Positions 24,001 through 35,996 of a stretch of 64,000 nt of DNA are shown piece after piece. The number at the start of each line of letters is the position of its first letter. Within the stretch, counting starts at the first letter, position 1. The DNA lies in assembly GCA_029783825.1 (NCBI GenBank), contig JAREIK010002271.1:672017-736016 (forward strand), written 5' to 3'. Source of the DNA: Sapria himalayana. Taxonomy: Eukaryota; Streptophyta; Magnoliopsida; Malpighiales; Rafflesiaceae. Both the position numbers and the translations under genes were made by a program. The notes under the pieces were generated by a model. The model did not search any database, had not been told where the DNA came from, and saw only the letters and a list, made by a program, of their open reading frames with translations.

Positions 24001-26404
24001 TTTTAAGAGGAATAAGAAGAAGAACAAGAACAAGAACAAGAAGAACAAGAAATAAGAACAAGAAAAAGTAGAAGTAGATGAAAAAAATAAGAAGGGGATG
24101 AATAAAAAGAAAAAGTGGAAAATTATGAACAAGATGAGGAAGAAGAAGAAGAATAAGATGTGGATGAAGATCTGGAAGAAGATGAAAAAAATGTGGTAGA
24201 AGAAGAAGAAGAAGATCTGGAAGAAGATGATGATGATAATAATGTGGAAGAAGAAAAAGATGATGATTAAAAAGAAGAAAAAAGAAGTAGAAGAATTATA
24301 AAAAAATAAAAAAAAGAAGGAAGGAAAACAACAGTTTGAAAAAAAATAAATGAAAATGAAGATGAACAAGAAAAAAAATAAGAAAAAAAGAAAAAGAAGA
24401 AAAGAAAATGAGTGGGAAGAAAATGATGAAGATGAAGGTGAAGATGATGATGGTGATAATGAAATGGAAAAAGAAGATGAAGAAAAAGAAGAAGATGATG
24501 ATGATGATGGAGATAATGATGAATAAAATTAAGAAGAAAAGGATGAAGGAAAAGAATAAAAAGAAGAAGAAGTTGAAAAATAAATAAAGAAGGAGACAAT
24601 GAAGAAAAAGATGATAAAAAAAGAAGAGGAAGGATAAGAATTAGATGAAAAAAATAATGATTATATTAATAATGATGAAGAGCAAGAATAAGAAAAGCAA
24701 GAAGAAGAAGAAGATTAGAAAGATGGAGAGCAAGAATAAGAAGAGCAAGAAGAAGAAGAAGATCATGATAATAATGATGATGAAGATGATGATGAAAAAG
24801 AAGAAAATGATGATGATGAAAAAAAAAGCCCTCCATTTTTTATGATTAAGAGCCAACATGATGATGAAGAAGAATAATAATAATAATGAGATGAAAAATT
24901 ACAAGCTAAAGAAGAGGAGGAGGAGGAAGAAGAAAAAAAAGAAGAATAATATTATGATGAGTAAGATGAAGAAGAAGAAGTTGAAGAGAAATAAAGAGAA
25001 AAAAAGGAAAAAGGAGAAGAAGATAAAGAAGAAGAAGTAGTAGTAGTAGAAAAAGAAAAAAAATGATGATGATGATGAACAAGAAATAAAGTGGGAATAA
25101 AGAGAACAATAAGAAGTAGAAGATAAAGAGAAGATGAGGAGAATATGAAGAAGATAATGTTGATGGTGATGAAAATGTGATGGTGAAGAAGATGATGATG
25201 ATGAACAAAACTATGATGATAAAATAGAATAAACAAAGATGAAGAAATTGAAGAATAAAAAGAATAATAAAAAGATATTTATAGTAAAGAAGTAGAAAAA
25301 GAAAAAAGAAAATAAAACTGAAGAAGAATAAAATGATGACCAATATTATGTTGAAGAACAAGAAGATAAAGAAGAAACATAGAATAATAATGACAATGAA
25401 GAAGAATAAGTTGATGGTGAAGAAGAATAAGTTGATGATGAAGAAGAATAAAGTAAAAACAAAAGATGATGATGAAGATATAGTTGAAGAAGAAGAAGAA
25501 GAAAATAAAGAAGAGAAAGAAGAAAATGAAGAAGAAGATTATGATTATTATTATTATAATGAATTAGAATAAGTAGAAGAAGATGAAGAAGTAGAAGAAT
25601 AAGATGAAGATGAAATTAAAGAAAAAGAAAAAGAAGTTGTATTAGTACTAGTAGTAGAAGAAAATGATGATGAGGGTGGATAAGAAAATGATGATGATGA
25701 TGATGAGGAAGATGAAGAAGAAGAAAAAAAAAGAAACAAAAGAAGAAAAAAAGAAGGTGATGTGATGAAGAAAATCAAAATGAAGAAGAAAAAGATCAAG
25801 AACAAGAAGATGACGAAGAAAAAAAAAGAATAAGAGGTATAATATGAAGAAATAAAATTAGAATAATAAGTAAAGAAATGAGGAGGAGGAGGAGAAGAAG
25901 AAGAAGAAGAAAAAGAAGAAGAATGATGAGGAGAAAAAGAATAAAAAAAAGAAGAACAAAAAGAAGAAAAAGAGATAAAAGAAATAGATAATGATGATAA
26001 TGATGAAAAAAATGAAGAAGAGGAAGAAGATGATGAAAAAGAAAAAGAAGAAAATGATGATGAAAAAGAAGAAGTAGTAGAAGAAGAAGAAGAAGAAGAA
26101 GAAGAAAAGAAGTAGAGGAAGAAGAAGATTAAAAAGAAGAAGAATAAGAATAAGAAGAAGAATAAAAAAAGAAGAGTAGGTGGAAGAAGAAGATGAAGAA
26201 ACAAAACAAAATGACGGATAAGAAAAAGAGGAAGAAAAAGTTATAGAAGAGGAAGTAGAAGAAAAATAAATAGAGGAAGAAGAAGAAAAGAATGAAGTAG
26301 AAGAAGAAGAAGTAGTAGTAGTAGTTGTAGTAGTAGTAGTATAAAAGAATAAGAAGAAGAGGAAAAGAAGAGAAAAATGAAGAATAAAAATAGAATGAAA
26401 AAGA

Positions 26405-26417
26405 AGAAGAATAATAA

Positions 26418-26460
<43 letters not shown>

Positions 26461-27870
26461 TAGACTCATAAAAAGAAGAAAATGATATTAATGATGATGA
26501 TGATGATGAAAATAAAGAGCAACAAGATGGTAAATAAGAAGATGTAGAAATAGAAAAACAAAAAGATGAAAATGAGAAAAAAGAAGAAGAATGAGTTGAA
26601 AAATAAAATGAAGTAGTAGTAGAGGAAGAAGAAGAAGTATAAGAAGAAGAATAATATGTAGAGAAGGAGGAAGGTGAAAAAGAAGAATAAGAAGAAGAAG
26701 AAGAAGAAGCAGAGAAAGAGGAAGGTGAATAAGAAGAAGTTGAAGAAGAAGATGACGATGATGATGATGAGAAGGAGGAAGACAAAGAAGAAGAAGAAGA
26801 AGAATTAGAAGAAAAGAAGGTGGAAGGCAAAGAAGAAGTAGAAGAAAAAGAATGAGAAGATAAAAAAGAAAAATAAAAAAAGAAGAAGAGAAAGTAGAAA
26901 AGAAAGAAGAAGAAGAAAAAGATGATGATGATTATGATGAAGTGGAAGAAGAGGAAGAAGAAGAAGAAGAAAAAGAAAGAGGAAGAAAAAGAATAAGAAG
27001 AAGAAGAGAAAGAAGAAGAAAACATTAAAGAAGAAAAAGAAGTGGTAGTGTTAGTAGAAGAGGAAGATGATGATGATGAGAGAAGAAGAAGAAGAAGAAG
27101 AAGAAGAAGCGAGGAGGAAAAGAGTTAAGAGAAAGAAGAAGAAGATAATGAAGAAAAATAATAATAATAATAATAAAGAAAGAGAAGAAGAAAAAAAGAA
27201 GATGATGAAGAAAATTAGAATGAAGAAGAATAAGATCAAGAATAATGAGTTGACAGAATAAGAATAAAAGAAGAATGAGAAGTTAGAATAAGAGGAAGTA
27301 AATTTAGACTACTAATTAAAATAAGGAGGAGTAAGGAGACAAAGAATAAGAAGAAGAAGAAAAAGAAGAAAAAAAAAGAAAAAAAAAGAAGAACAGAAAA
27401 AGAAGAACAAAAAAAGAGATAAAAGAGAAGATGACGAGGATAATAATGATGAAGAAGATGAAGAATAGGAAGAAGAAGAAGAAATAAAAGAAAAGAATTG
27501 GAAGAAGAAGATTAAAAAGTAGAAGAAGAAGAACAATAACAAGTGGGAAGATGAAGAATTGTAAGAAGAGAAGAACAAGGCGAAGAATAACAATAAGAGG
27601 AATAAAAAGATTAAAAAAGGGAAGAAGAAGATGATGATGAAAATGAAGTAGAAGAAGAAGAAGTAGTAGTAGTAGTAGAAAAAGAATAAGAAGAAAGGAG
27701 AAGAAGATGAAAAAATAAAAGAAAAATAAAAAGAGGAAGAGAAGAAGAAGAACAACAACAACAATAATAATAATAATATAATAAAAGATAATAATAATAA
27801 TAATATAATAATAAAAATAATAATAAGACTCATATAAGAAAAATATGATATTAATGATGATGATGATGAT
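26405..27870 (+). repeat. Higher-order repeat marked by (AAT)n-AGACTCAT junction
   Basis: At 26417-26469 an (AAT)n tract runs into agactcat, then 'agaaaatgatattaatgatg'. The same order occurs at 27770-27850 ((AAT)n, agactcat at 27826-27833, then atatgatattaatgatgatg), offset 1364 bp. Weaker relatives (aagactctt near 39033, aagacttat near 41924) lie in the right part of the array. Confidence 0.6.
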
Positions 27871-27922
27871 GATGAAATAAAAAGAAAAAAGATGAAAAAT
27901 AAGAAGATGAAGATGAGGAAAA

Positions 27923-27953
<31 letters not shown>

Positions 27954-29962
27954 GGTAAAATAAGTTGAAGTAGTAGTAGAATAAAAAAAGGATTAAGAAT
28001 GAGAATTAGAATAAGAAATAGAATAATAAGAAGAAAAAGAACAAAAAGAAGAGAAAGAAGAACAAGAAGAATAAAAAAATTTAAAAGCAGGGGAAAAATA
28101 GAAGAATAAGAATAAAACAAAAAAGAAGTAGGAGAAGAAAAAGAAAAAGAAAATAAAAATGAAAAAAAGAACAATAATAATAATAATAACATGAAAAAAA
28201 AGAAAAAGAAATAGTTGAAGAAGAAGAATAATAAGATAAGGAAGAAGAAAAAAACAAAGAGGAAGTAGGAAAAAAAAGAATAATTAATACAAGAAGAACT
28301 TGAAAAAAAATAGAATGATGATGAAGAACATAACGATGAAGAATTAGAAAAAGAAGATGAAGAAAAAGAATAAAAAGAATATGATGAAGATAATGAAGAT
28401 GATGATAATAATGAAGATTGAAAAGAAAAAGATTGAAGAAAATGATGATGATGATGATGATGAGAAAGAAGAAAATAATGAAGAAGAGTAAGAAAAAGAA
28501 AAAGTAGAAGAACAAGTGGATAAGGAGGAGGAAGAAGAAGAAAAAAGGATGAAAAAGAAGAAGAGGAAAAAGAAGAAGATATAAAGATAAAGTCGGGGAA
28601 GAAAAAGAAGAAGAAGAAGAAGAAAAAGAAGAAGATGAAGCATTAGATGAAGAAGATGAAGCATTAGATGAAGAAGATGAAGTATTAGATGAAGAAGATG
28701 ATGAAGTAAAAAAAGAAGAAGATAAAGTATAGTAAGGATAAACAGATGAGGTATAGCAAAAATGAGAAGAACAAAATTATAGGATGAAGTAGAAGAAGAA
28801 GAAGAAAAAGAAGAAGAAGAAGATGATGAGTGAATAAAAATAAGAAGATAAAGATATTATGATAATCATGATAATAAAGATGAAGATTAAGATTGAGAGG
28901 AGGAAGAATAAAATGAGAAAGAATAAGAATAAGAAGATTGTGATGAAGATGATGAAGAGGAAGTAGAAGAAGTAGTAGAAGAGGAAAATGAGTATGAAGA
29001 AGAAAAATAAGTATAGAAATATTAAAAAGAAAAAGTGGAAGTCAAAGAATTAGATGAGGAAGATGATGATGATGATGAAGAAAAATAAATGAAAAACAAG
29101 TAGAAGAAAATAAAAAAGAAGGGGGAGGAGGTGGAAGAGGAGGAGAAAAAGAAATAGAAGAAGGATGAAAACAAAATGAAGAAGAAGAATAAAAAAAAAG
29201 AACAAGAAGTAGTAGAAGAAGAAAAGTAGAAAATAATGTTGATTATGAAGAAGAGGATGACAAAGAAGAAGAGGATGACAAAGAAGAAGATGATAAAGAT
29301 GAAGTACATCAAAAAGAATTAGAAAAAGATGATGATGATGATATTAATGAAGAAATGGAAAAAGATGATGATGATGATGATGATGAATAGATGCTGGAGA
29401 AGAAGAAGAATAGATAATAGATGAAAAAAAAAAGTAGAAAAAGAAGAGGAGGATGAGGAGGAAGAAAAAGTTGAGAATAAAAAAGAATGAGGGAAAAAAA
29501 AAAGAAGAATATAAAAAGGAAGAGGAGATAAGGAAATAAAAGAAATAGAAGATTAAGTAGAAGAAGAAGAAGTAATAGGAACAGAGGAAAAAAAAAAGAG
29601 ATGAAAAAAAATATTGTAGAATTAGATGAAAAATAGAAATGAAAAAAAATAATAAAAAAAGAAGATGAACAAGATGATGATGAAAATAATAAAATGGTAA
29701 AAAGAAGAATATAAGATATGATGAAGAAAAGGAAAAAGAAGAAGTACTAGAAGAGGAAGAAGAATAATAAAAAAAGAACAAAGTAGATGAGAAGAATAGG
29801 AAGCAGAAGAAGAAGAGAAAAAGGAGAAAAGAGAGAAAAGAGAAGAAGAATAGAAAGAGAAGAGAAGAGAAAGAGAAGAAAAGTAGAAGTAGAATACAAA
29901 TAAGAAGAAAAAAAGTAGAAGAAGTAGAAGTAGAAAGAAAAAATAAGAATATTAAAGAAATA

Positions 29963-29993
<31 letters not shown>

Positions 29994-31302
29994 TTGAAAG
30001 AAGAATAAGAAGAAGAAGAAGATAAGGATGATGAAGAATAGATAATGATGTAGAAGATTAATAAATAGAAGAAGTAGAAAATAATGATGATGAGGATGAA
30101 GTTGAAAAGAAAATAAAAGAAGAAGAATAAGAAAAAAAGAAATATATCAAATTTGAAGAAGTAAAGAAGAAAACCTGATGAAAAAGATGAAGTTGATGAG
30201 AAGAAAAAAAAGAAGAGCACGAATAATACGAAAGAAGACAATAAAAATAAAGAAGAAGAAGAGATTAGTAGTTATTGTTGTTGTTGAAGAGAGAAGAAGA
30301 AGGAAGGAGGAAGAAGTAAAAGAAGAAAATGAATGAACAAGATGATAAAGAACAAGAAGATGATAAAGAATAAGCAGATGATTGATGAAAAAATAAAAGA
30401 AGAAAATGTTGATAGTTAAGAAGAAAATGAACAGAAGAAGAGGATGAGAAGAAAAAGAAGATAGAGCTGAGAAGAAGTAGAAGAAAAAGAATATAATAAT
30501 AATAATAATAAGAGACGAGAGAAAAACAAAATAATGAAGAAAAGAAGAAGAATAAGATGAAGAATAAAAGAAGAAGAAGATGATGAAGATTAATTATTCG
30601 AGAATGAGAAGTCAAAGAGGAATAAGATGAAGAGAATTAGACAAATAAAGAGGAAGAAAAAGAAAAAAAAGAAAGAAGAAGAGGAAAAATGTGAATAAGA
30701 TAACGAAGACAATAAAGAAGAAGAAAAAGAAAAAGAAAAAGATGAAGAGTAGAATAAGAGAAAGATGAAGAGGAAGAAGTGGAAGGAGAAGAAGAAAAAA
30801 ATGAAAGAAAAAAAAGAAGATGATGAAAAGAAGAATAAGATGATAATGATAATGATGAAAAAGAAGAAGAAGAAAAGAAGAAGAAAATATAAGAATAGGA
30901 AGAAGAAGTAGAAGAAGTATAAGTAAAAGGAGTAAGAAGAATAAGAAATAGAGTAAGAAATCATTAAAAAAGTAGAAGAAAAGAAAAAGAGGAGAAGAAA
31001 AAGAAAAAAGGAATAAGAGGAAGAGAACAAGAAGCACAATAAGAGAAAATGAGCATAAGAAAAAAAAAATAAAATAGTTGAAGAAGAAGAAGAAGTTGAA
31101 GAAAGATGATGATGGTGTTGAAAAAAAAGGAGAGGAGAAAGAAGACGAATTAAAAGAAGATGAAGATGTAATAGAAGAAGAAGGAAAAGAATAAAGAATA
31201 GATAAAAGAAGATGATGATAAGAAGAATATGATATTTATGAAAAAAAACAATGAAGAAATAGAAGAAGATGAAGAAGAAAAAGAAGAAGAGTATAATGTC
31301 GT

Positions 31303-31333
<31 letters not shown>

Positions 31334-32046
31334 ATAAGATGAGGAATAAAAAGAATAAGAAAAAAAATTCAATTTAAAAAGAAATATATAGTACAAGAGG
31401 AAGAAGAAGAATAATAATAATTCAATAGAAAAGAAAGAAGAAGATAAAAAAAGTTAAATAAAAAGAAGAAAATGAAAAAAAAGATGTTGATGATAATTAA
31501 TGAAGTAGAATAAGACGAGGAAAATGAAGAGGAAGAATAAGATGAATAATAAGAAGAAGTAGAAGAAGAAGAGTGAAAGAGGAAGAAGAATATAAAGAGG
31601 AAGAAGAATATAAAGAGGAAGAAGACAAGAATAAAGAAGAAGAAGAAGATGATGATGATGATGATGATGATGATGAAGTGGAAGATGAAGAGGATGAAAA
31701 AGTAGAGGAAAGAGAAAAAAGAATTAGAAGAAGTGGAAGAAGAAGAAGAAAAGAAAAAAGAAAAAAAGAGAATGACAAAGATAATGGAATAATAAAAAGT
31801 ATAATAAAAAGAAAAAGAAAAAAAAAAGAAGAAGAAAAACTCGTAAGTAAAAAAAATATAATAATGATAATGATGATGATGATAAATAAAATGAAAATTA
31901 AAAAAAAGAAAAAGAAAAAAGAAGAAAAATAATGAGATAAAGATTAAGAAAAAGAAGAAAAAGAAGAAAAAAAAGAAAAATAAAATGAAGATGAAGAATA
32001 ATAAGTAGAAGAAGATGAAGAATGAGAGAAGAGGAAGAAAGAGAAC

Positions 32047-32063
32047 AAAAAGAGGAACAAGAA
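32047..32063. repeat. LINE target-site duplication, left copy
   Basis: aaaaagaggaacaagaa, identical over 17 bp to 35980-35996 on the other side of the LINE. Length is typical for L1-type target-primed integration. Confidence 0.85.
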
Positions 32064-32069
32064 AACAAC

Positions 32070-32580
32070 ATAACAAAAATGCTCTCAACTTCTAGAGAGA
32101 AAAAATCCATCTTCATAGAGAGAGAAAATCGCCATTTGAGCTCAAACCTAGCTCCTTTGAAGTGCAAAATGGTGGAAAATGACTTATTATTAAAAAACAA
32201 GTCATTTGCCTTGATAACAAAGGAGCCCGCGCCCCTTCTCACTCGTTCAGAACAAAAACGGGAACCCCGTTATCATTTTTTCAACCGAGGAGTTACAGAA
32301 GCTCACGGAGCCTTATCAATACATGCTTATTGGAAAATTCTCTCATGGCAGGCCTCGCCCGAGCGACATACAGCTATTCTTTTCCTCTTTGAAGCTCACG
32401 GGAAGGTTAAACTTGCCGACTACGACGCGAAACATATGTTTATGCAGTTTTTACAGTGGATGTGATTATCATTTATGGCATCGGGGTGTGTGGCAAGTTA
32501 ATGGGTTTTCTCATGCGAGTGCTGAAATGGACGAAGGACTTCAGTCCTAAGGTGGAGGCGCCACTTGCTCCCGGAGATCA
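32070..32580 (+). pseudogene. LINE 5' region and ORF1 (DUF4283-like) remnant
   Basis: ORF1 of plant L1-like LINEs encodes an RNA-binding gag-like protein with a DUF4283 domain. Here, across two frames, FMQFLQ then YHLWHRGVWQVNGFLMRVLK and WTKDFSPKVEAPLAP fit the middle of that domain (GVWxVNG..L.L..W..DF.P). The 5' part (about 32064-32400) contains normal-complexity sequence with no clear domain. A putative start within the array at 32022 is an artefact of the array. The fragment ends at about 32580, where ORF2-type sequence begins. Confidence 0.65.
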
Positions 32581-32584
32581 GGGC

Positions 32585-33785
32585 TTCCATTACACAAGAT
32601 CAGAATCAAATGATGGAAAATATACCAGAGGAGGAAGAGGTAAAAAATGCGGTTTTTAATCGTGATAAAGACAGTGCAGCGGGCCCAGACGGCTGGAATA
32701 ACTATTTTTATCAGCTAAATTGCCCATTATTAAACATGACCTAGTTTTAGCAATTGCCAGCTTTTTCGCCGGTGCAGATATCCCTAAAGCCTAGGCAAAC
32801 TCATACATAGTTCTTATTCCTAAAAAAGACGCCCCACAGATATGTGAGGATTTCAGGCCAATAAGCTGTGTAATGCGATTTATAAGATTTAGCCAAAATA
32901 ATTCAAATAGGTTAAGTAATATGTTGTCATTAATAATCTCACCAAGACACAAACAAGTTTTGTTAAAAACAGACTAATGATTGAAAATATTAGGTTAGCA
33001 TCAGAAATGATGAAAGACATTTCAACTAAAACAAGAGGGCACAATCTAGCTATTAGTTGGATTTGTCCAAAGCATTTGACAGGGTTGAATGGGATGTACT
33101 TTACTTTGTACTGGAAAATATGGTTGCTCCGAATTATGCAGAGATTTAATTTATAGATGTGTTTCGAATGTTTGGGTTAGAATTATTATAATGGAAATAT
33201 AGGTGAAGAATTCAAACCAAAAAGAAGTCTAAGGAAGGGAGACCCCTTATCCCCCTTACTATTGATATATATCTTGAATTGCTTATTCTTAATTTAAATA
33301 AAAGAATGTCGGAAGGGAAAATTTTACCTTTTAGACAACCTAAAAACACTCCGAGAATAGGTTGTTTGGCCTATGCTGATGATTTAATAATTTAACAAAT
33401 GCAAGTAAAGGATCTATAATATACCTTATAGAAGTACTACAATTATTTGAATTAGAAACAGGTCAGGTTGTAAATAAAAAGAAGTGCCAGTTTATACTGG
33501 GAAAAAAGCTTCGGAGAAAGATATAAACAAAATTAAAAATATAACTGGTTTCACACAAAATAAGGGAGCTTTAATTTATTTAGGCTGCCCAATATTTGAA
33601 GGGAAATTGAGAGAGGAATATTTAGCACCGCTGCAAGAAAAAAATGAGAAAGAAAATAGCATGTTGGAAAGAGGGCTTATTGGGATTTGGGGGGACAGAT
33701 ACATTAATTTCGCAAGTGCTTCAAAGCACCTGGTTCATAGCCTATCCGTTATACACCCTCCGAAGAAATTCACAAATAAATAGAA
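32585..33785 (+). pseudogene. LINE ORF2 reverse transcriptase remnant
   Basis: The + strand reads SITQDQNQMMENIPEEEEVK, FNRDKDSAAGPDGW, then with frameshifts ASFFAGADIPKA, SYIVLIPKKDAPQICEDFRP, LDLSKAFDRVEWDVLYFVLE, RKGDPLSPLL and GCLAYADDLII. These are the non-LTR RT landmarks: AGPDG, LIPK, FRPIS, LDxxKAFD.VEW, GDPLSP and YADD. The catalytic YADD is intact at 33372-33383. The open stretch at 33484-33783 continues the thumb region (QVVNKKKCQF, YLGCPIFEGKL). Confidence 0.93.
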
Positions 33786-34079
33786 ATGGAAATGGCAAAT
33801 TTTCTATGAGGTAAAAAGGATGGGAAGAATAAAATTCATTGAAAAATTGGGAAGATATTTGGTATCCAAAGCAGAGGCAGGTTTTAGGAATAATCTCTCT
33901 GCAAGATATGGCCACCCGCATGGGACTGCACAAGGAGGGTGGAAGGTTGAAGGAAAATGATAGTCTTTGGGCAAAATATATGAGGGGCAAGATATTTAGA
34001 AAAGCGAGCTTAAGAAAGTTTCAAATAATTGGAAAGCCTTGGAAAAACAAAAGGAAAAAGTAGAATCTCATTCAATATT

Positions 34080-35200
34080 AAAAAAGAGTGGCTGGAAATG
34101 GATCCTAACACCCACAAGGTAATTTTACACTTAAATCGGTAAAGGAATTAATTAGAAAAAAAAAAGCCCGTTCAATCTATATCTAAATGGGTCTGGAAGG
34201 CAGTATCCACAGAAAATGTGCTCGCTAGCATGGAAAGTAACAGCAAATGCAATACCTGTGGATACTAATGTTCAAAAGAAGGGCATTAAAATGGTGTCTA
34301 GATGTGAATGCCTGCTTAGAAAAAGAAGAATCTATGGATCACCTATTTTTGAAAGGTAAAATTGCCACACAGGTCCTGGAAGAAATTTGAATGAAACAAA
34401 GCAAAATCGTTAAAAGAGAAGATGTTTAATGGAACGAATTAAACATGGGAAAAAGTAATTTCTACTAATCCTACTAGAATTTGGCTTAATATGTACTTAC
34501 CACATGTAGATAATGATGGGTTATGGAAGGCTCGAAATATAGGGTAGATAACATATCACAAGAATTAGGCGAAAATAAGTAACATATCAAATTTTAATCC
34601 TGTAATTTTAAAATAAAATAGACACAGAAGAAGCAGAACGGGAATGGTTCCTAAGATAAAAATAAATAACATATTGGGCGAAAAGTATCTCTTGGCACAA
34701 ACCTCTGGAAGGAAAACTCTCCTTAATACGATGGAAGCTTTAATAGGGACACATGTATAGCGGGGGAGGTGGGTTAATAAGAGATTCTACAAGGACAGTT
34801 ATGAAGCTTTTACTAACAGTTAGTGTAGCAGCCTCGGCTCTACATTCAGAAATCAGAGCATTAAATATAGGTTTAAGTGTTTTAAAAATTAGACTATAGA
34901 TATTCAAATACAGGTAGAGTTCATTGTTATTAGTTAATTTAGTACAAAGAAAATATCTCTTTGGAAACATGAAGAGAATTAGAAATTATATTGGAATCTC
35001 ATAGAAGAACTGAATGCATCAAATTACATATATATAGGGAGCTAACACCCCGGCAGCAATCTTGCAAGGGTAGGATCGCAAAAAGTAGAACAGAATATGA
35101 GGAGTTACTCTGCCGATAAATAAAAGGCCTAGTGGAACTAGACAAGAATGCAATTCCCTATGAAGAGTTAGAAAGGGTAGAAAGGGAGAGGTAGTTAAAA
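34080..35200 (+). pseudogene. LINE ORF2 C-terminal zinc-finger and RNase H remnant
   Basis: Around 34300 NACLEKEESMDHLFLKGKIA resembles the zf-RVT region (C...EE..DHLFL.C..A). At about 34755-34930, YSGGGGLIRDSTRTVMK, LHSEIRALNIGLSVL and the following hydrophobic stretch match an RNase H fold of plant L1 LINEs (GGGLIRD..G.....SxLxAEIRAL..GL). Near 35040-35090 a later frame gives ANTPA(D)NLARVG-type sequence, the usual end of that domain. Several stops. Confidence 0.75.
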
Positions 35201-35979
35201 TATTAATAGATTATATAGGTATAATAGAAAGAGGAAAGGTTAATGGGTAAAGAATGGGCTCCCTTGGAATATGGTATAATGTCTTTGTTTTCTTAGCATC
35301 GCAGCTCACTCAAAGCTTCATTCATTGGGAGGCAAGATTTGTTGGCACACGCATCATTTGCTTTAATTCTATGTTTATTGTATGTTAAAAGTTTTTTATG
35401 CTTATGAGAACAATGTTGCAAGGTCATGTGTTATTAATAGTTAGGAAGCTAGAACATTAGACATTGGTTAGAATAGGTCTTGCTGTCATTAAGAACAAAT
35501 TTTAGATTGCTAAGGTTCAATGAGGTTACAGAAATGAAGCGGCTATGGGGAAAAATGAGCACAAAGTTGCTGGGTACAGCATGAATTCCAGGTATAAATG
35601 GAAACATATTATGCTGGAATGTTTTCTTGATGCATGAATTTAGAGAGATTAAGTTAAACAAAGGAGGACACGTGAAGGCTATCTCACATTTTTACGTGGT
35701 AGAGAACACACAAAAGAAGTCTCTGGATGCACTCCTGGAACAAAGTAAAAGGGAAAAATGTCTATTAAGAGACAATACAGAATGAACATCTAAACCAAAA
35801 AAAAAAAAGAACACAATTAATTACGTGTCCGTTATCATAAGATTTCTTTAGATTTAATTTTATTGCTTAAGTTAAGTTAGTTAGGAATGAGTCAGGGTGT
35901 AAGGGGATTAAAGGGTAACTCTAGTTTGTAAAATGGGATTCCTCCGCCAAAAGAGGGTTATAATTCATAAACAGCCTTT
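35200..35979 (+). other. LINE 3' UTR with terminal motif
   Basis: Non-coding tail of the LINE. It contains ATTCCTCCGCCAAAAGAGG at 35938-35956, then an AT-rich stretch and cctttaaaaa at the insertion boundary. The same terminal motif, differing by one base, is found in the cassette at 60908-60925. Confidence 0.7.
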
Positions 35980-35996
35980 AAAAAGAGGAACAAGAA
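35980..35996. repeat. LINE target-site duplication, right copy
   Basis: Identical 17 bp to 32047-32063. Array sequence resumes directly. Confidence 0.85.

Larger units (their letters stand above)
18441..32063 (+). repeat. Giant GAA/GAT/AAT trinucleotide array, left part (13.6 kb)
   Basis: For 13.6 kb the + strand is almost only purine-rich triplets (GAA, GAT, AAA, AAT, with scattered GTA, GAG, GGA). It contains pure runs such as (AAT)n at about 18547-18582 and 26417-26460, and local minisatellites: an 18-bp unit with 'gaagatcat' three times at about 19840-19905, a 21-bp unit 'gcattagatgaagaagatgaa' type three times at about 28637-28700, and an exact 229-bp tandem duplication. Interruptions of ordinary sequence are tiny (for example about 24826-24856). 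It would be stop-poor in several frames, which produces long artefactual ORFs of low complexity on both strands. The right edge (32047-32063) is one copy of a LINE target-site duplication. Confidence 0.97.
32064..35979 (+). mobile_element. L1-like plant LINE, internally deleted, inserted in the triplet array
   Basis: Bounded by the 17-bp duplication, the 3.9 kb insert has on the + strand an ORF1/gag-like DUF4283 piece (about 32420-32570), then directly an ORF2 reverse transcriptase (about 32585-33780), zinc-finger-like RVT region (about 34260-34400) and RNase H (about 34750-35110), then 3' UTR to a short A-rich tail (cctttaaaaa). The rest of ORF1 and the AP endonuclease expected at the start of ORF2 are missing. 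Stops and frameshifts are frequent, so it is inactive, but the ends are intact enough to show the insertion site. Confidence 0.9.

Noticed and set aside
18731..32000. Dozens of ORFs of 60-300 codons rich in F, S, L, I, Y (minus) or K, E, D, N, M (plus) within the array
   Set aside because: They come from reading GAA/GAT/AAT triplets in frames that lack stops. They have no domain, overlap on both strands, and start and end at triplet interruptions.
32022..32465. A 147-codon protein starting in the array and running into the LINE
   Set aside because: The start codon is array sequence outside the LINE target-site boundary; the frame crosses it by chance.
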